NCBI RefSeq assembly: GCF_029837695.1
Contig: NZ_JAOEEA010000017.1
Span: 22,603 to 86,602, forward strand
Reading direction: 5' to 3'
Origin: Pseudomonas sp. GD04019
Lineage (GTDB): Bacteria; Pseudomonadota; Gammaproteobacteria; Pseudomonadales; Pseudomonadaceae
Length of the DNA stretch: 64,000 nucleotides
A model generated the notes under the pieces. It was not told the origin of the DNA. It saw only the letters and a list, made by a program, of their open reading frames with translations, and ran no database searches. Below are positions 8,457-16,007 of this stretch, piece after piece. The translations under genes were made by a program, and so were the position numbers. Every line of letters begins with the position of its first letter. Positions within the stretch are counted from its first letter, which is position 1.

Positions 8457-10013
8457 ATGTTGGATGCCACTCTTAAAACCCAGTTGCAGGCCTACCTCGA
8501 GAAGGTCACCCAGCCGTTCGAGATCGTCGCTTCCCTCGATGACGGCGAGAAGTCCCAGGAACTGCTGGGCCTGCTCAAGGACATCGTCGGTCTGACCGAC
8601 AAGATCACCCTCAAGACCGATGGCAGCGATGCGCGCCGTCCGTCCTTCGCCCTGGTTCGTCCGGGCGCCGATATCGGCGTGGCCTTCGCCGGCATCCCCA
8701 TGGGCCACGAGTTCACCTCGCTGGTGCTGGCCCTGCTGCAGGTCGGCGGCCATCCGTCGAAACTGGATGCCGAGACCATCGCGCAGATCCAGGCCATCGA
8801 AGGCAAGTTCGAGTTCGAGACCTACTTCTCGCTGTCCTGCCAGAACTGCCCGGACGTGGTCCAGGCGCTGAACCTGATGGCCGTGCTCAACCCCAATATC
8901 CGCAACGTCTCCATCGACGGTGCGCTGTTCCAGGAAGAAGTCGAGCGCCGCCAGGTCATGGCCGTGCCGAGCATCTACCTGAATGGCGAAGTGTTCGCCT
9001 CCGGCCGCATGGAAGTGAAGGAAATCCTCGCCAAGATCGACACCAAGGCCGGTAGCCGCGATGCCGAGAAAATGAGCGCCAAGGAAGCCTTCGACGTACT
9101 GGTCATCGGTGGCGGCCCGGCTGGCGCCGCAGCGGCCATCTACGCCGCCCGTAAAGGCATCCGCACCGCCATCGCCGCCGAGCGCTTCGGTGGCCAGGTG
9201 CTGGACACCATGGCCATCGAGAACTTCATCTCGGTCAAGGAAACCGAAGGGCCGAAACTGGTCCGCGCCTTGGAAGAACACGTCAAGGAATACGAAGTCG
9301 ACATCATGAACCTGCAGCGCGCCAGCGCCCTGGTGCCGGCCAGCAGCGAAGGCGGCCTGCATGAAGTGCAGTTCGACAACGGCGCCAGCCTCAAGGCCAA
9401 GACCGTGATCCTCTCCACCGGCGCACGCTGGCGCGAGATGGGCGTGCCCGGCGAGCAGGAATACAAGGCCAAGGGCGTGTGCTTCTGCCCACACTGCGAC
9501 GGCCCGCTGTTCAAGGGCAAGCGCGTGGCGGTGATCGGCGGCGGCAACTCCGGCGTGGAAGCAGCCATCGACCTGGCCGGCCTGGTTGCCCACGTGACCC
9601 TGCTGGAGTTCGCCGACACCCTGCGTGCCGACGCCGTGCTGCAGAAGAAGCTGTACAGCCTGCCCAACGTCACCGTGATCAAGAGCGCGCAGACCACCGA
9701 GGTCAAGGGCGACGGGCAGAAGGTCGCCGGTCTGGTCTACAAGGACCGCACCAGCGACGCGGTGCACACCGTCGAGCTGGAAGGCATCTTCGTGCAGATC
9801 GGCCTGCTGCCCAACAGCGACTGGCTGAAAGGCACCGTGGAGCTGAGCCGCTTCGGCGAGATCGTGGTCGATGCCAAAGGCGCCACCAACATCCCCGGCG
9901 TATTTGCCGCCGGCGACGTGACCACCGTGCCGTACAAGCAGATCGTCATCGCCATGGGCGAAGGCTCCAAGGCCTCGCTGAGCGCCTTCGACCACCTGAT
10001 CCGTACCAGCTGA
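8457..10013 (+). CDS. ahpF: alkyl hydroperoxide reductase subunit F
   Basis: 518 residues from ATG 8457, which has AAAAGGA upstream. The N-terminal half has two thioredoxin-like folds with the redox pair Cys128-x-x-Cys131. The C-terminal half is a thioredoxin-reductase-like flavoprotein with the FAD motif VIGGGPAGAAAA (about 217-228), the disulfide CPHC (344-347) and an NADPH motif VIGGGNSGVEAA. AhpF passes electrons from NAD(P)H through FAD and two disulfides to AhpC. It forms the ahpCF pair with the gene upstream and ends in a strong terminator. Confidence 0.98.
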   Translation: MLDATLKTQLQAYLEKVTQPFEIVASLDDGEKSQELLGLLKDIVGLTDKITLKTDGSDARRPSFALVRPGADIGVAFAGIPMGHEFTSLVLALLQVGGHPSKLDAETIAQIQAIEGKFEFETYFSLSCQNCPDVVQALNLMAVLNPNIRNVSIDGALFQEEVERRQVMAVPSIYLNGEVFASGRMEVKEILAKIDTKAGSRDAEKMSAKEAFDVLVIGGGPAGAAAAIYAARKGIRTAIAAERFGGQVLDTMAIENFISVKETEGPKLVRALEEHVKEYEVDIMNLQRASALVPASSEGGLHEVQFDNGASLKAKTVILSTGARWREMGVPGEQEYKAKGVCFCPHCDGPLFKGKRVAVIGGGNSGVEAAIDLAGLVAHVTLLEFADTLRADAVLQKKLYSLPNVTVIKSAQTTEVKGDGQKVAGLVYKDRTSDAVHTVELEGIFVQIGLLPNSDWLKGTVELSRFGEIVVDAKGATNIPGVFAAGDVTTVPYKQIVIAMGEGSKASLSAFDHLIRTS

Positions 10014-10028
10014 TCGCCGCCACACGAC

Positions 10029-10052
10029 AAAGGGCCCCGCGGGGCCCTTTTT
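10029..10052 (+). terminator. rho-independent terminator after ahpF
   Basis: The perfect stem AAAGGGCCCC / GGGGCCCTTT with a two-base loop runs into a T tract, directly after ahpF. Confidence 0.9.
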
Positions 10053-10103
10053 CATGGGCGCCGCTCAGGGCACACTGCGCCCTCCTTCGCCTACGACTCG
10101 ACC

Positions 10104-10322
10104 ATGAATCCCGAAGACCTCCTCCTGCTGGTCACCCGCACCATGCCCTTCGGCAAATACCAGGGCCGGCTGATCGCCGACCTGCCGGGCAACTACCTCA
10201 ACTGGTTCGCCCGCGAGGGGTTCCCCAAGGGCGAGATCGGCCGCTTGCTGGCGCTGATGCAGGAGATCGACCACAACGGCCTCAAGCCGCTGCTGGAGCC
10301 GCTGCGCCAGGGCAAACGCTGA
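10104..10322 (+). CDS. DUF3820 family protein (putative quorum-sensing-regulated virulence factor family)
   Basis: 72 residues. The conserved block MPFGKYQGRLIADLPGNYLNWFAREGFPKGEIGRLL (residues 14-49) is the DUF3820 signature. It is a small cytoplasmic protein with no signal peptide. The Pfam family name reflects a quorum-sensing link in P. aeruginosa; its molecular activity is unknown. It lies between ahpF and rhlG on the same strand but after a strong terminator, so it needs its own promoter. Confidence 0.85.
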   Translation: MNPEDLLLLVTRTMPFGKYQGRLIADLPGNYLNWFAREGFPKGEIGRLLALMQEIDHNGLKPLLEPLRQGKR

Positions 10323-10413
10323 TGCCCCAGCATTTGCGCCAGCTATAAGCGCCGCGTCCGCCGGCCGCCTCGTTTAGGGTACGGGCTCGTCCCATCACCT
10401 TCGAGGAATCGCC

Positions 10414-11184
10414 ATGCACCCCTATTTCAGCCTGCAGGGCCGCACCGCCCTGGTCACTGGTGGCAGCCGCGGCATCGGCCGGATGATCGCCCAGGGCCTG
10501 CTCGAAGCCGGCGCGCGGGTGTTCATCTGCGCGCGTGATGGCGCCGCCTGTATCCAGGCCGCCGAGGAACTTTCGCTACATGGCGAATGCATCGGCCTGG
10601 CCGCCGATCTCTCCGGCGAGGAAGGTGCCCGCGCCCTGGCCGAAGCACTGAGCGGCCGCATCGAGCAGCTCGATATCCTGGTCAACAATGCCGGCACCAC
10701 CTGGGGAGCACCGCTTGAAAACTACCCGGTGAAGGGTTGGGAGAAGGTCATGCAGCTCAACGTCACCGCCGTGTTCAGCTGCATCCAGCAACTGCTGCCG
10801 CTGCTGCGCAAGGCCGGCAACGCGCAGAGCCCGGCACGGGTGATCAATATCGGTTCGGTGGCTGGCATCAGTTCGTTCGGCGAGCAGGCCTACGCCTATG
10901 GCCCGAGCAAGGCGGCGCTGCACCAGCTGTCGCGCATCCTGGCCAAGGAGCTGGTGAGCGAGCACATCAACGTCAACGTGATCGCCCCCGGCCGCTTCCC
11001 GAGCAAGATGACCCGCCACATCGCCGGCGACGAAGCGGCCATGGCCGAGGACGTGGCGCATATCCCCATGCAGCGCTGGGGCCGCGAGGAAGAAATGGCC
11101 GCCCTGGCCATCAGCCTGTGCAGCGCGGCCGGTGCCTACATGACCGGCACCATCATCCCGATCGACGGCGGCTTCAGCCTCTAG
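10414..11184 (+). CDS. rhlG: RhlG-type beta-ketoacyl reductase (SDR)
   Basis: 256 residues, the same length as P. aeruginosa RhlG, with the same N-terminus MHPYFSL. Motifs are TGGSRGIG (NADP binding, about 15-22), NNAG (91-94), Ser148 and the catalytic pair Tyr162/Lys166 in YGPSK. RhlG is an NADPH-dependent reductase once proposed to divert fatty-acid intermediates to rhamnolipid or polyhydroxyalkanoate precursors; that rhamnolipid role is disputed. GAGGAA precedes the ATG. No rhlA or rhlB is nearby, as is also the case for PAO1 rhlG. Confidence 0.93.
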   Translation: MHPYFSLQGRTALVTGGSRGIGRMIAQGLLEAGARVFICARDGAACIQAAEELSLHGECIGLAADLSGEEGARALAEALSGRIEQLDILVNNAGTTWGAPLENYPVKGWEKVMQLNVTAVFSCIQQLLPLLRKAGNAQSPARVINIGSVAGISSFGEQAYAYGPSKAALHQLSRILAKELVSEHINVNVIAPGRFPSKMTRHIAGDEAAMAEDVAHIPMQRWGREEEMAALAISLCSAAGAYMTGTIIPIDGGFSL

Positions 11185-11254
11185 ATCGATTGGCGAGTCG
11201 CGGCCCTAGAGGTAACCGTCCCCTGAGGCAATTTGCCACGAGGCTGCCGAGGCC

Positions 11255-11284
11255 GAATCTTCTTAGAGTGAAGACGGAAGATTC
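11255..11284. promoter_or_regulatory. 8-bp perfect dyad upstream of the 11305 gene
   Basis: GAATCTTC (11255-11262) and GAAGATTC (11277-11284) form a perfect inverted repeat with a 14-base spacer, about 20 bases before the next start codon. It could be an operator or a 5' leader hairpin. Confidence 0.35.
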
Positions 11285-11304
11285 TTGGTCTTGGAGCCCT
11301 GCAT

Positions 11305-12135
11305 ATGGATAGCGAAGGCTGCGTTCTCTCCCGGGATTACCGGCGGATTCACCAGGAAGCGACGGTACTGGCCGGCGCACTCACCGACCTCGGCCAGCGC
11401 GCCTCGGTCTACCACCACTTGTACGAGGACTCCGGCGGGCGCAGCGTCTTCCCGCTGATCGCCGCCCACGGCGCGCTATGGGGCGCCGGTTACTTCGCCC
11501 TGGGTATGAAGGTGGGTGCCCTGCTCTCCGCCCAGTTCCTCTTCACCCCGGCCCTGCGCCGCCACAAGCTGCGCCAGCTGCACGCCTTCGCCGATGCATT
11601 CCGCGAGATCAACCGGCAGGTCTGCGTAGAGGCCTACACCGCCTACCACTTCAGCAAACTGCATGGCCGCGCACCCGGCGCCGAGCACTACCTGCAACCG
11701 CGCCTGCTGGCGGCCCTGAATCGCTGCCATCGGGCCCAGGCGCTGCACGAGCCGCTGCCGCAACCGGCGCGCCGCGAGCTGTTCGAGGCATTCTTCCTGT
11801 GGGAGCAGGAGTTCATCGTCGGTCCGGCCGTGGAGCGGGCGCTGGCGGCGCTGGACTGGCCGCTGATCCGCCGCGTGGCGCTGCGCCCGCGTATCCGCTT
11901 CGCCTATTTCGCCAGCAGCCGCGACATGCGCTTCGCCGACTTCGCCAGCACGGCCGAGCGCATCGAGAAGGGCCTGCGCGCCTATGAGCTGGCCGAGCAG
12001 GCCGGGCTACAGCAGGTGGAGGCCGCGCTGAAACGCTATGGCATCCTGCCGGGTGCCTTCTTCAAGGGCTCCGCCCTGCACTTCCAGGCCATGCGCGAGC
12101 GTCTGCACGCGGCGGCGGACCTGTCATCCAGCTGA
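11305..12135 (+). CDS. conserved hypothetical protein, helical
   Basis: 276 residues; the ATG at 11305 is preceded by TTGGAG at nine bases. There is no signal peptide. A weakly hydrophobic segment (PLIAAHGALWGAGYFALGMKVGALLSAQFLF, about 51-81) is the only possible membrane-contact region. The rest is Arg/Ala/Leu-rich helix, with many aromatic residues (EAYTAYHFSKLHG, FEAFFLWEQEF, RFAYFASSRDMRF). No family is recognised. It stands alone between rhlG and a membrane-protein gene, and a perfect dyad just upstream may regulate it. High GC and normal codon use suggest a native gene. Confidence 0.7.
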   Translation: MDSEGCVLSRDYRRIHQEATVLAGALTDLGQRASVYHHLYEDSGGRSVFPLIAAHGALWGAGYFALGMKVGALLSAQFLFTPALRRHKLRQLHAFADAFREINRQVCVEAYTAYHFSKLHGRAPGAEHYLQPRLLAALNRCHRAQALHEPLPQPARRELFEAFFLWEQEFIVGPAVERALAALDWPLIRRVALRPRIRFAYFASSRDMRFADFASTAERIEKGLRAYELAEQAGLQQVEAALKRYGILPGAFFKGSALHFQAMRERLHAAADLSSS

Positions 12136-12145
12136 CCTGCAGCCA

Positions 12146-12167
12146 GGGCAGCCGCTATCGGCTGCCC
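12146..12167 (+). terminator. intergenic hairpin after the 11305 gene
   Basis: An 8-bp stem (GGGCAGCC / GGCTGCCC) with a six-base loop lies just after the stop codon. It has no T tract, so it is only a possible terminator. Confidence 0.4.
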
Positions 12168-12334
12168 CCGCTCGCCTTGGCAGGACGGGCAAGGATGCAT
12201 GGTGCCGACCGCTCTCTGCGGCCTGTCCCATAGCAAGAACCATGAACCTTACCGGCGCACGCTCTCACTAACGCATAAGAGCCGGCGATCTGCCGTCTCT
12301 GCAGTGGGTTTTCCGTCCAAGTAAGGATAAAAAC

Positions 12335-13219
12335 ATGATCACCACACCCGATCTTGCTGCAACTGCCCTGGATGAATCCGCCAACACCTCTGGTGTTTCC
12401 TGGGCCGCGATCTTCGCGGGCGCCACCGCTGCGGCGGCGTTGTCGCTCATTCTGATTCTGCTCGGTTTCGGCCTCGGCTTCAGTGCGGTCTCGCCCTGGA
12501 GCAACGAAGGCATCAGCGCCGAGGGGTTGGGCATCTCCACGATCATCTGGCTGGCGCTGACCCAACTGATCGCGGCGGGCATGGGCGGTTATCTCGCCGG
12601 CCGCCTGCGCGTGAAATGGACCACCCTGCACGGTGACGAGGTGTTCTTCCGCGACACCGCGCACGGCTTCCTGGCCTGGGCCGTGGCAACCCTGCTCACC
12701 GCCACCGTACTGGTTGGCTCGGTGAGCGGCATGGTCGGCGCCGGTGTGCAGGCCAGCGCGCAGGTCGCCTCCGGCGCGGCGCCAACGGCCCTGGCAGGCG
12801 CCGAAGAGGAATACGGCTACTACATCGACGGCCTGTTCCGTGACAACCGCCCGGCACCGAGCGCGGAAGATGCCGCCCATGGCGTGGTGGCGCGCATCCT
12901 GGTGCGCAACCTGGACAACGACGGCGAGCTCGCCCCGGCCGACCGCGCCTACCTTATCCAGCTGGTGTCGCAACGCACTAACCTCTCGCCCACCGAGGCC
13001 CAGGCCCGTGTCGACGAGGTCTATGCCCAGGCCCGCGAGAGCGTGGTGCAGGCCAAACAGGCGGCCGCGCACGCCACCCTGTGGATGTTCGTCGCGCTAC
13101 TGATCGGCGCCTTCGTCGGCAGCTTCGCCGCCACCGTCGGTGGTCGCAGCCGCGACGCCGTGGTGCTGGTGGTCGACGACTACCGCACCACTCGCAGCAC
13201 CACCGCCCCGCTTAGCTGA
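12335..13219 (+). CDS. integral membrane protein of unknown function (PhnA-like group)
   Basis: 294 residues. The N-terminal segment SWAAIFAGATAAAALSLILILLGFGLGF is a Gly/Ala-rich membrane helix. Further hydrophobic helices lie around 66-87, 104-130 and 250-272. The soluble loop 140-245 contains repeated acidic and alanine-rich helices (AEDAAHGVVARILVRNLDNDGELAPADRAY). The pattern resembles the membrane proteins labelled PhnA-like in alpha- and gammaproteobacteria, whose role is unknown. That label should not be read as phosphonate metabolism. A 23-codon membrane peptide gene follows after 15 bases, within the same transcript. Confidence 0.7.
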   Translation: MITTPDLAATALDESANTSGVSWAAIFAGATAAAALSLILILLGFGLGFSAVSPWSNEGISAEGLGISTIIWLALTQLIAAGMGGYLAGRLRVKWTTLHGDEVFFRDTAHGFLAWAVATLLTATVLVGSVSGMVGAGVQASAQVASGAAPTALAGAEEEYGYYIDGLFRDNRPAPSAEDAAHGVVARILVRNLDNDGELAPADRAYLIQLVSQRTNLSPTEAQARVDEVYAQARESVVQAKQAAAHATLWMFVALLIGAFVGSFAATVGGRSRDAVVLVVDDYRTTRSTTAPLS

Positions 13220-13234
13220 ACAAGGAGAACGGAC

Positions 13235-13306
13235 ATGCGCTCACTTCTGCTGTGGTTCCTCGGTGTGCCGATTCCGGTGATCATCCTGATCGCCCTGGTG
13301 ACCTGA
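13235..13306 (+). CDS. 23-residue single-pass membrane peptide
   Basis: ATG at 13235 with a strong AAGGAG site nine bases upstream; the product is MRSLLLWFLGVPIPVIILIA plus LVT. Almost every residue after Arg2 is hydrophobic, with a central Pro-Ile-Pro kink, so it would insert as one membrane helix. It follows the 12335 membrane-protein gene by 15 bases and precedes a terminator, so the two are probably co-transcribed. Very short proteins with the LGVPIPVII core occur in many proteobacterial genomes and are usually missed by gene callers. The function is unknown. Confidence 0.65.
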   Translation: MRSLLLWFLGVPIPVIILIALVT

Positions 13307-13317
13307 TCGTCAGCCAG

Positions 13318-13356
13318 AAAAAAGGCCGCTCCCCTTGATCGGGAAGCGGCCTTTTT
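13318..13356 (+). terminator. rho-independent terminator after the membrane peptide gene
   Basis: The GGCCGCT-CCC / GGG-A-AGCGGCC stem is flanked by an A run and a T run, so it may act in both directions. Confidence 0.85.
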
Positions 13357-13384
13357 CATGGGTAGCGCCGCGCGGCGCCGTCAC

Positions 13385-13915
13385 TCACTCTTCCTGGGCA
13401 GCTTTCAGCGCCTCGTAGGCCGGGGCGGCGTAGATGCCAACCTCGACCGCCAGCTCCAGCACCCGCGGCAGGTCGCTGGTGTACACGAGCACGCACTGCA
13501 GCTCATCGTCCAACGGCTCGCTGAGGTCCACCAGCACGTAGCCGCCCTTCTCCTTGTACAGCGCGGAGAGCTGCACCTGGATGCGGTTGAGCGCCTTGAG
13601 CGGCTCGACCTTCTGCAGCTGCTTGGGCTTGATGTTGAAGCTGACCTGCGGACCGAACGAATCGATGATTTGCTGCAGCAGCTCCTCGTAGCTGTCGGCC
13701 TGGAACAGCACGGTTTCCGGCAGACTGCCGATCACCACCCACTCGCCCAGCGGAATGGGGAAATCGTCGTCGTAGTTGACGTCCGGATTGGCGGCGAGAA
13801 AGGCCTGCGGGTCGGCGTAGGCCTGGGCGGCCTCGTCGGCGATGCGGGCGATCTCCTCGTCGGTCATGCAGCCGGAGCTGATCAGGGTGATGAGTTCGAG
13901 GAGCTGGGCTTGCAT
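13385..13915 (-). CDS. conserved hypothetical protein
   Basis: 176 residues. The ATG at 13915 has AGGA about nine bases upstream. It is an acidic soluble protein. An N-terminal helix MQAQLLELITLISSGCMTDEEIARIADEAAQAY is followed by a beta-rich segment (PIPLGEWVVIGSLPETVLFQADSYEELLQQII) and a C-terminal helical part with Tyr/Leu-rich strands. No enzyme motif, signal peptide or membrane helix is visible, and the family is not recognised. Its upstream region carries the tandem copies of the lyase gene end, so it lies downstream of the alginate lyase on the same strand. Confidence 0.75.
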   Translation of the reverse strand: MQAQLLELITLISSGCMTDEEIARIADEAAQAYADPQAFLAANPDVNYDDDFPIPLGEWVVIGSLPETVLFQADSYEELLQQIIDSFGPQVSFNIKPKQLQKVEPLKALNRIQVQLSALYKEKGGYVLVDLSEPLDDELQCVLVYTSDLPRVLELAVEVGIYAAPAYEALKAAQEE

Positions 13916-13966
13916 GGGGCGGTCCTGCAGACGGTTCGGGGCGCACAGGATAGCGCGTCACGGCGC

Positions 13967-14178
13967 GTGCTTCACCGCCAACTGGGTGAACTGCATTCGC
14001 CGTTCACTCGTGGTGCACGTTGAGCTGGGCGAACTGCGCCTCGCCTTTCAGTCGTGGTGCACGTTCAACTGCGTGAAGCACACTTCGCCTTTCAGTCGTG
14101 GTGCACGTTCAGCTGCGTGAACCACACTTCGCCTTTCAGTCGTGGTGCACGTTCAGCTGCGTGAACTGCACCTCGCCC
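13967..14178. repeat. 44-bp tandem repeats derived from the lyase gene 3' end
   Basis: Four clear copies of a 44-bp unit begin at 14010, 14054, 14098 and 14142 (the last inside the lyase gene), each starting GTGGTGCACG. A fifth, degenerate copy with a one-base deletion spans about 13967-14009. Read on the minus strand, each unit encodes a version of GE-xx-F-x-QLNVHH(D/E) followed by TGA. This is the C-terminal end of the alginate lyase plus its stop codon. Confidence 0.9.
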
Positions 14179-14879
14179 ACATCGTCGTCGCCGTCCTCGT
14201 CGTCGTCCTGCACATAGGCGCCGGCCTTGAAGTAGAACGGCACCTCGCGCCAGGCCGGGTCCTCTTTGTAGAAGTCGTGCTGAATGCGCTCGCCGTTGAC
14301 CTCCACCGTCAGCACACCGTCCTGTACCTCGATCACGTAAGAGAACAGGTCGTTGCCCACCGGCGTGGCGAAGACATGGCTGATGTCCTTGTTGCTGCCC
14401 TTGGGGTGGCGCTTGATCAGCGACTTGAGCTTGCCCTTCTCCCACTGCAGCTTGATCAGCGGACGGGCATCGAAGCCGTGGATCTGCCCGACGACGATCT
14501 TCTGCGTGCTCGGCGCGCGCAGCACCCTGGCACTGGCCTTGAGCTGGTGGAAGCCGGCGCCGGTCCAGTTGCGATTGTCGTCGGCCGGGTCGAGCAACTC
14601 GCGCAGCTCGGCGCGCGGGTAGTCGGAGTTCTTGGTGGTGCCCGCACCAGCCGGCGCCATGAAGACCATCGCACCGTTGTCGGCCAGGTGGAAGTAGCGC
14701 GAGGCGTAGCCGTCCTTCAGCTCATCGCTGCGCACTTCGCTGGCCTCGTCGTCGGGCAAGGTCAGCTTCCAGTGCGTCAGGTCGTAGTTGCCGGCCGGCG
14801 ACTGGTAGTCGCCCGACTCGTCGTGGCTGCAGCCCGCAACCAGCAACAGGCCGGCCAGGCAGAGTAGTGATCGATGCAT
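14136..14879 (-). CDS. polysaccharide lyase family 7 (alginate lyase-like) lipoprotein
   Basis: 247 residues from ATG 14879, with GGAG upstream. The lipobox LVAGC follows a short signal, so the mature protein should be lipid-anchored. PL7 motifs appear in order: RAELRE (about 89-94), QIHG (about 131-134) and YFKAGAYVQ (about 215-223). These match the R(S/T)EL-R, QIH and YFKAG-Y-Q blocks that form the jelly-roll active site. The enzyme cleaves alginate by beta-elimination. A short acidic insert (QDDDEDGDDD) precedes the last 14 residues. The final 44 bases are repeated downstream in tandem. Confidence 0.92.
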   Translation of the reverse strand: MHRSLLCLAGLLLVAGCSHDESGDYQSPAGNYDLTHWKLTLPDDEASEVRSDELKDGYASRYFHLADNGAMVFMAPAGAGTTKNSDYPRAELRELLDPADDNRNWTGAGFHQLKASARVLRAPSTQKIVVGQIHGFDARPLIKLQWEKGKLKSLIKRHPKGSNKDISHVFATPVGNDLFSYVIEVQDGVLTVEVNGERIQHDFYKEDPAWREVPFYFKAGAYVQDDDEDGDDDVGEVQFTQLNVHHD

Positions 14880-15092
14880 TGGCTCGCTCCCAATGGCTAT
14901 TCAGAGGCCCATACGGACTCTGTGCAGACAGCGCGACCAGTATCCAGGTTTCACATGACGGGCAATCTTCGCCATGGTGCCTGGATCGCTACCTTCATCC
15001 GATCCTAGGGCGGCGCTCGGTTATCATTCATCTCATCCGACTAAGCTGCCTTTAGCCGAGGGCTGCTAACGGCCAGTAGCAGATAAGCGGCT

Positions 15093-15119
15093 GAAAGATT
15101 TGCCTGCCAACGCCGATAC
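15093..15119 (+). promoter_or_regulatory. FliA (sigma-28)-type promoter before the 15150 gene
   Basis: GAAA (15093-15096), 15 bases, then GCCGATAC (15112-15119) matches TAAA-N15-GCCGATAA at 10 of 12 positions. It lies 31 bases before the start codon. Confidence 0.6.
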
Positions 15120-15149
15120 AGCCAGGGAACCTTAAATGGAGGGCGCAGG

Positions 15150-15887
15150 ATGCGAATCAATTTTTCTGGGCCTGGCCAGTCTCTGCACAGGCTGACTGAA
15201 GCTGCTCGAACGGACTCTAACGGGGTTTATCTCAGACTCAGCCCGCTCGCGCGCTCACAGTCCAGTGCTGAGGTCATCGTTAGTGATGAGGCAAAGCAGA
15301 AGCTGCTGAGCAACTCCGCGCAAATCTACAGCGAATATTTCAAGCCTCGAGAAGGCTTCAACTCCGACACGCTTGCCCTTAGCGTGTCACTTCCCCAGGC
15401 CTTGTCGAGTTCGCAGGGCAAGGAGATGCCTGCTGTTGCTGAGGCGGCACGCCAGCAGATGGACGAGGTGTATGCCGCCATGAAGAAAAGTGGTGAGCCA
15501 TTCAACTTCAACAGCTATGGCGGGCAGGATGTATTTGCATTGTTTGGCTCATTCGACCGTCGCTCCTTGCTGGCTGTGGCCGAGAATGAAAGCCAGCTCT
15601 TTACCGAGCAAGAGCAAAACATGGCCTCCAGCGTCATGAATCAACAACGTAGTCTCGCGTCCGGCCAGTATTCTGGCCCGCTGGATGGCTACTATGGGTT
15701 CGACCACGTTAAAGACATCGTCGAGTCGAGGCGACTGTTGGCCAACTTCCTCGACAACGTGAGTGCTGAAGAGAAGGCCACCTCCACTTGGGCAAGTATT
15801 CGCCAAGAGGCCGGCTTGTTCGCGCCGCAGTCAAAGGCGGATAACAACGCGACAAAGCTCGTTAAGCTGCTGACCATGTTGTCTTAA
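15150..15887 (+). CDS. hypothetical protein with FliA-type promoter
   Basis: 245 residues. GGAGG lies upstream of the ATG at 15150. There is no signal peptide or membrane segment. The protein is rich in Ser, Gln and Ala, with helices throughout (SDEAKQKLLSNSAQIYSEYF, VAEAARQQMDEVYAAMKKSGEP, ESRRLLANFLDNVSAEEKA). No family is recognised. GC content and codon choice (TTG, AGT, GTT) are less GC-biased than in the neighbours, suggesting later acquisition. A close match to the flagellar sigma-28 promoter 31 bases upstream suggests expression with late flagellar and chemotaxis genes. Confidence 0.7.
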   Translation: MRINFSGPGQSLHRLTEAARTDSNGVYLRLSPLARSQSSAEVIVSDEAKQKLLSNSAQIYSEYFKPREGFNSDTLALSVSLPQALSSSQGKEMPAVAEAARQQMDEVYAAMKKSGEPFNFNSYGGQDVFALFGSFDRRSLLAVAENESQLFTEQEQNMASSVMNQQRSLASGQYSGPLDGYYGFDHVKDIVESRRLLANFLDNVSAEEKATSTWASIRQEAGLFAPQSKADNNATKLVKLLTMLS

Positions 15888-16007
15888 GATCTGGCTGGAA
15901 GAGTCGATGCAGGCATTTGGTAGCGGTAGCTACCGACCAGGAGCGTATGTACTCGAAGGGCTGCTCCTAGCCAGAAGAGAACATCCACGCCGCTCCCATC
16001 CCGCCAA

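Noticed and set aside
8337..10055. 572-codon minus-strand open frame opposite ahpF
   Set aside because: Composition is typical of an antisense shadow (Gly/His/Val-rich) and ahpF is unequivocal.
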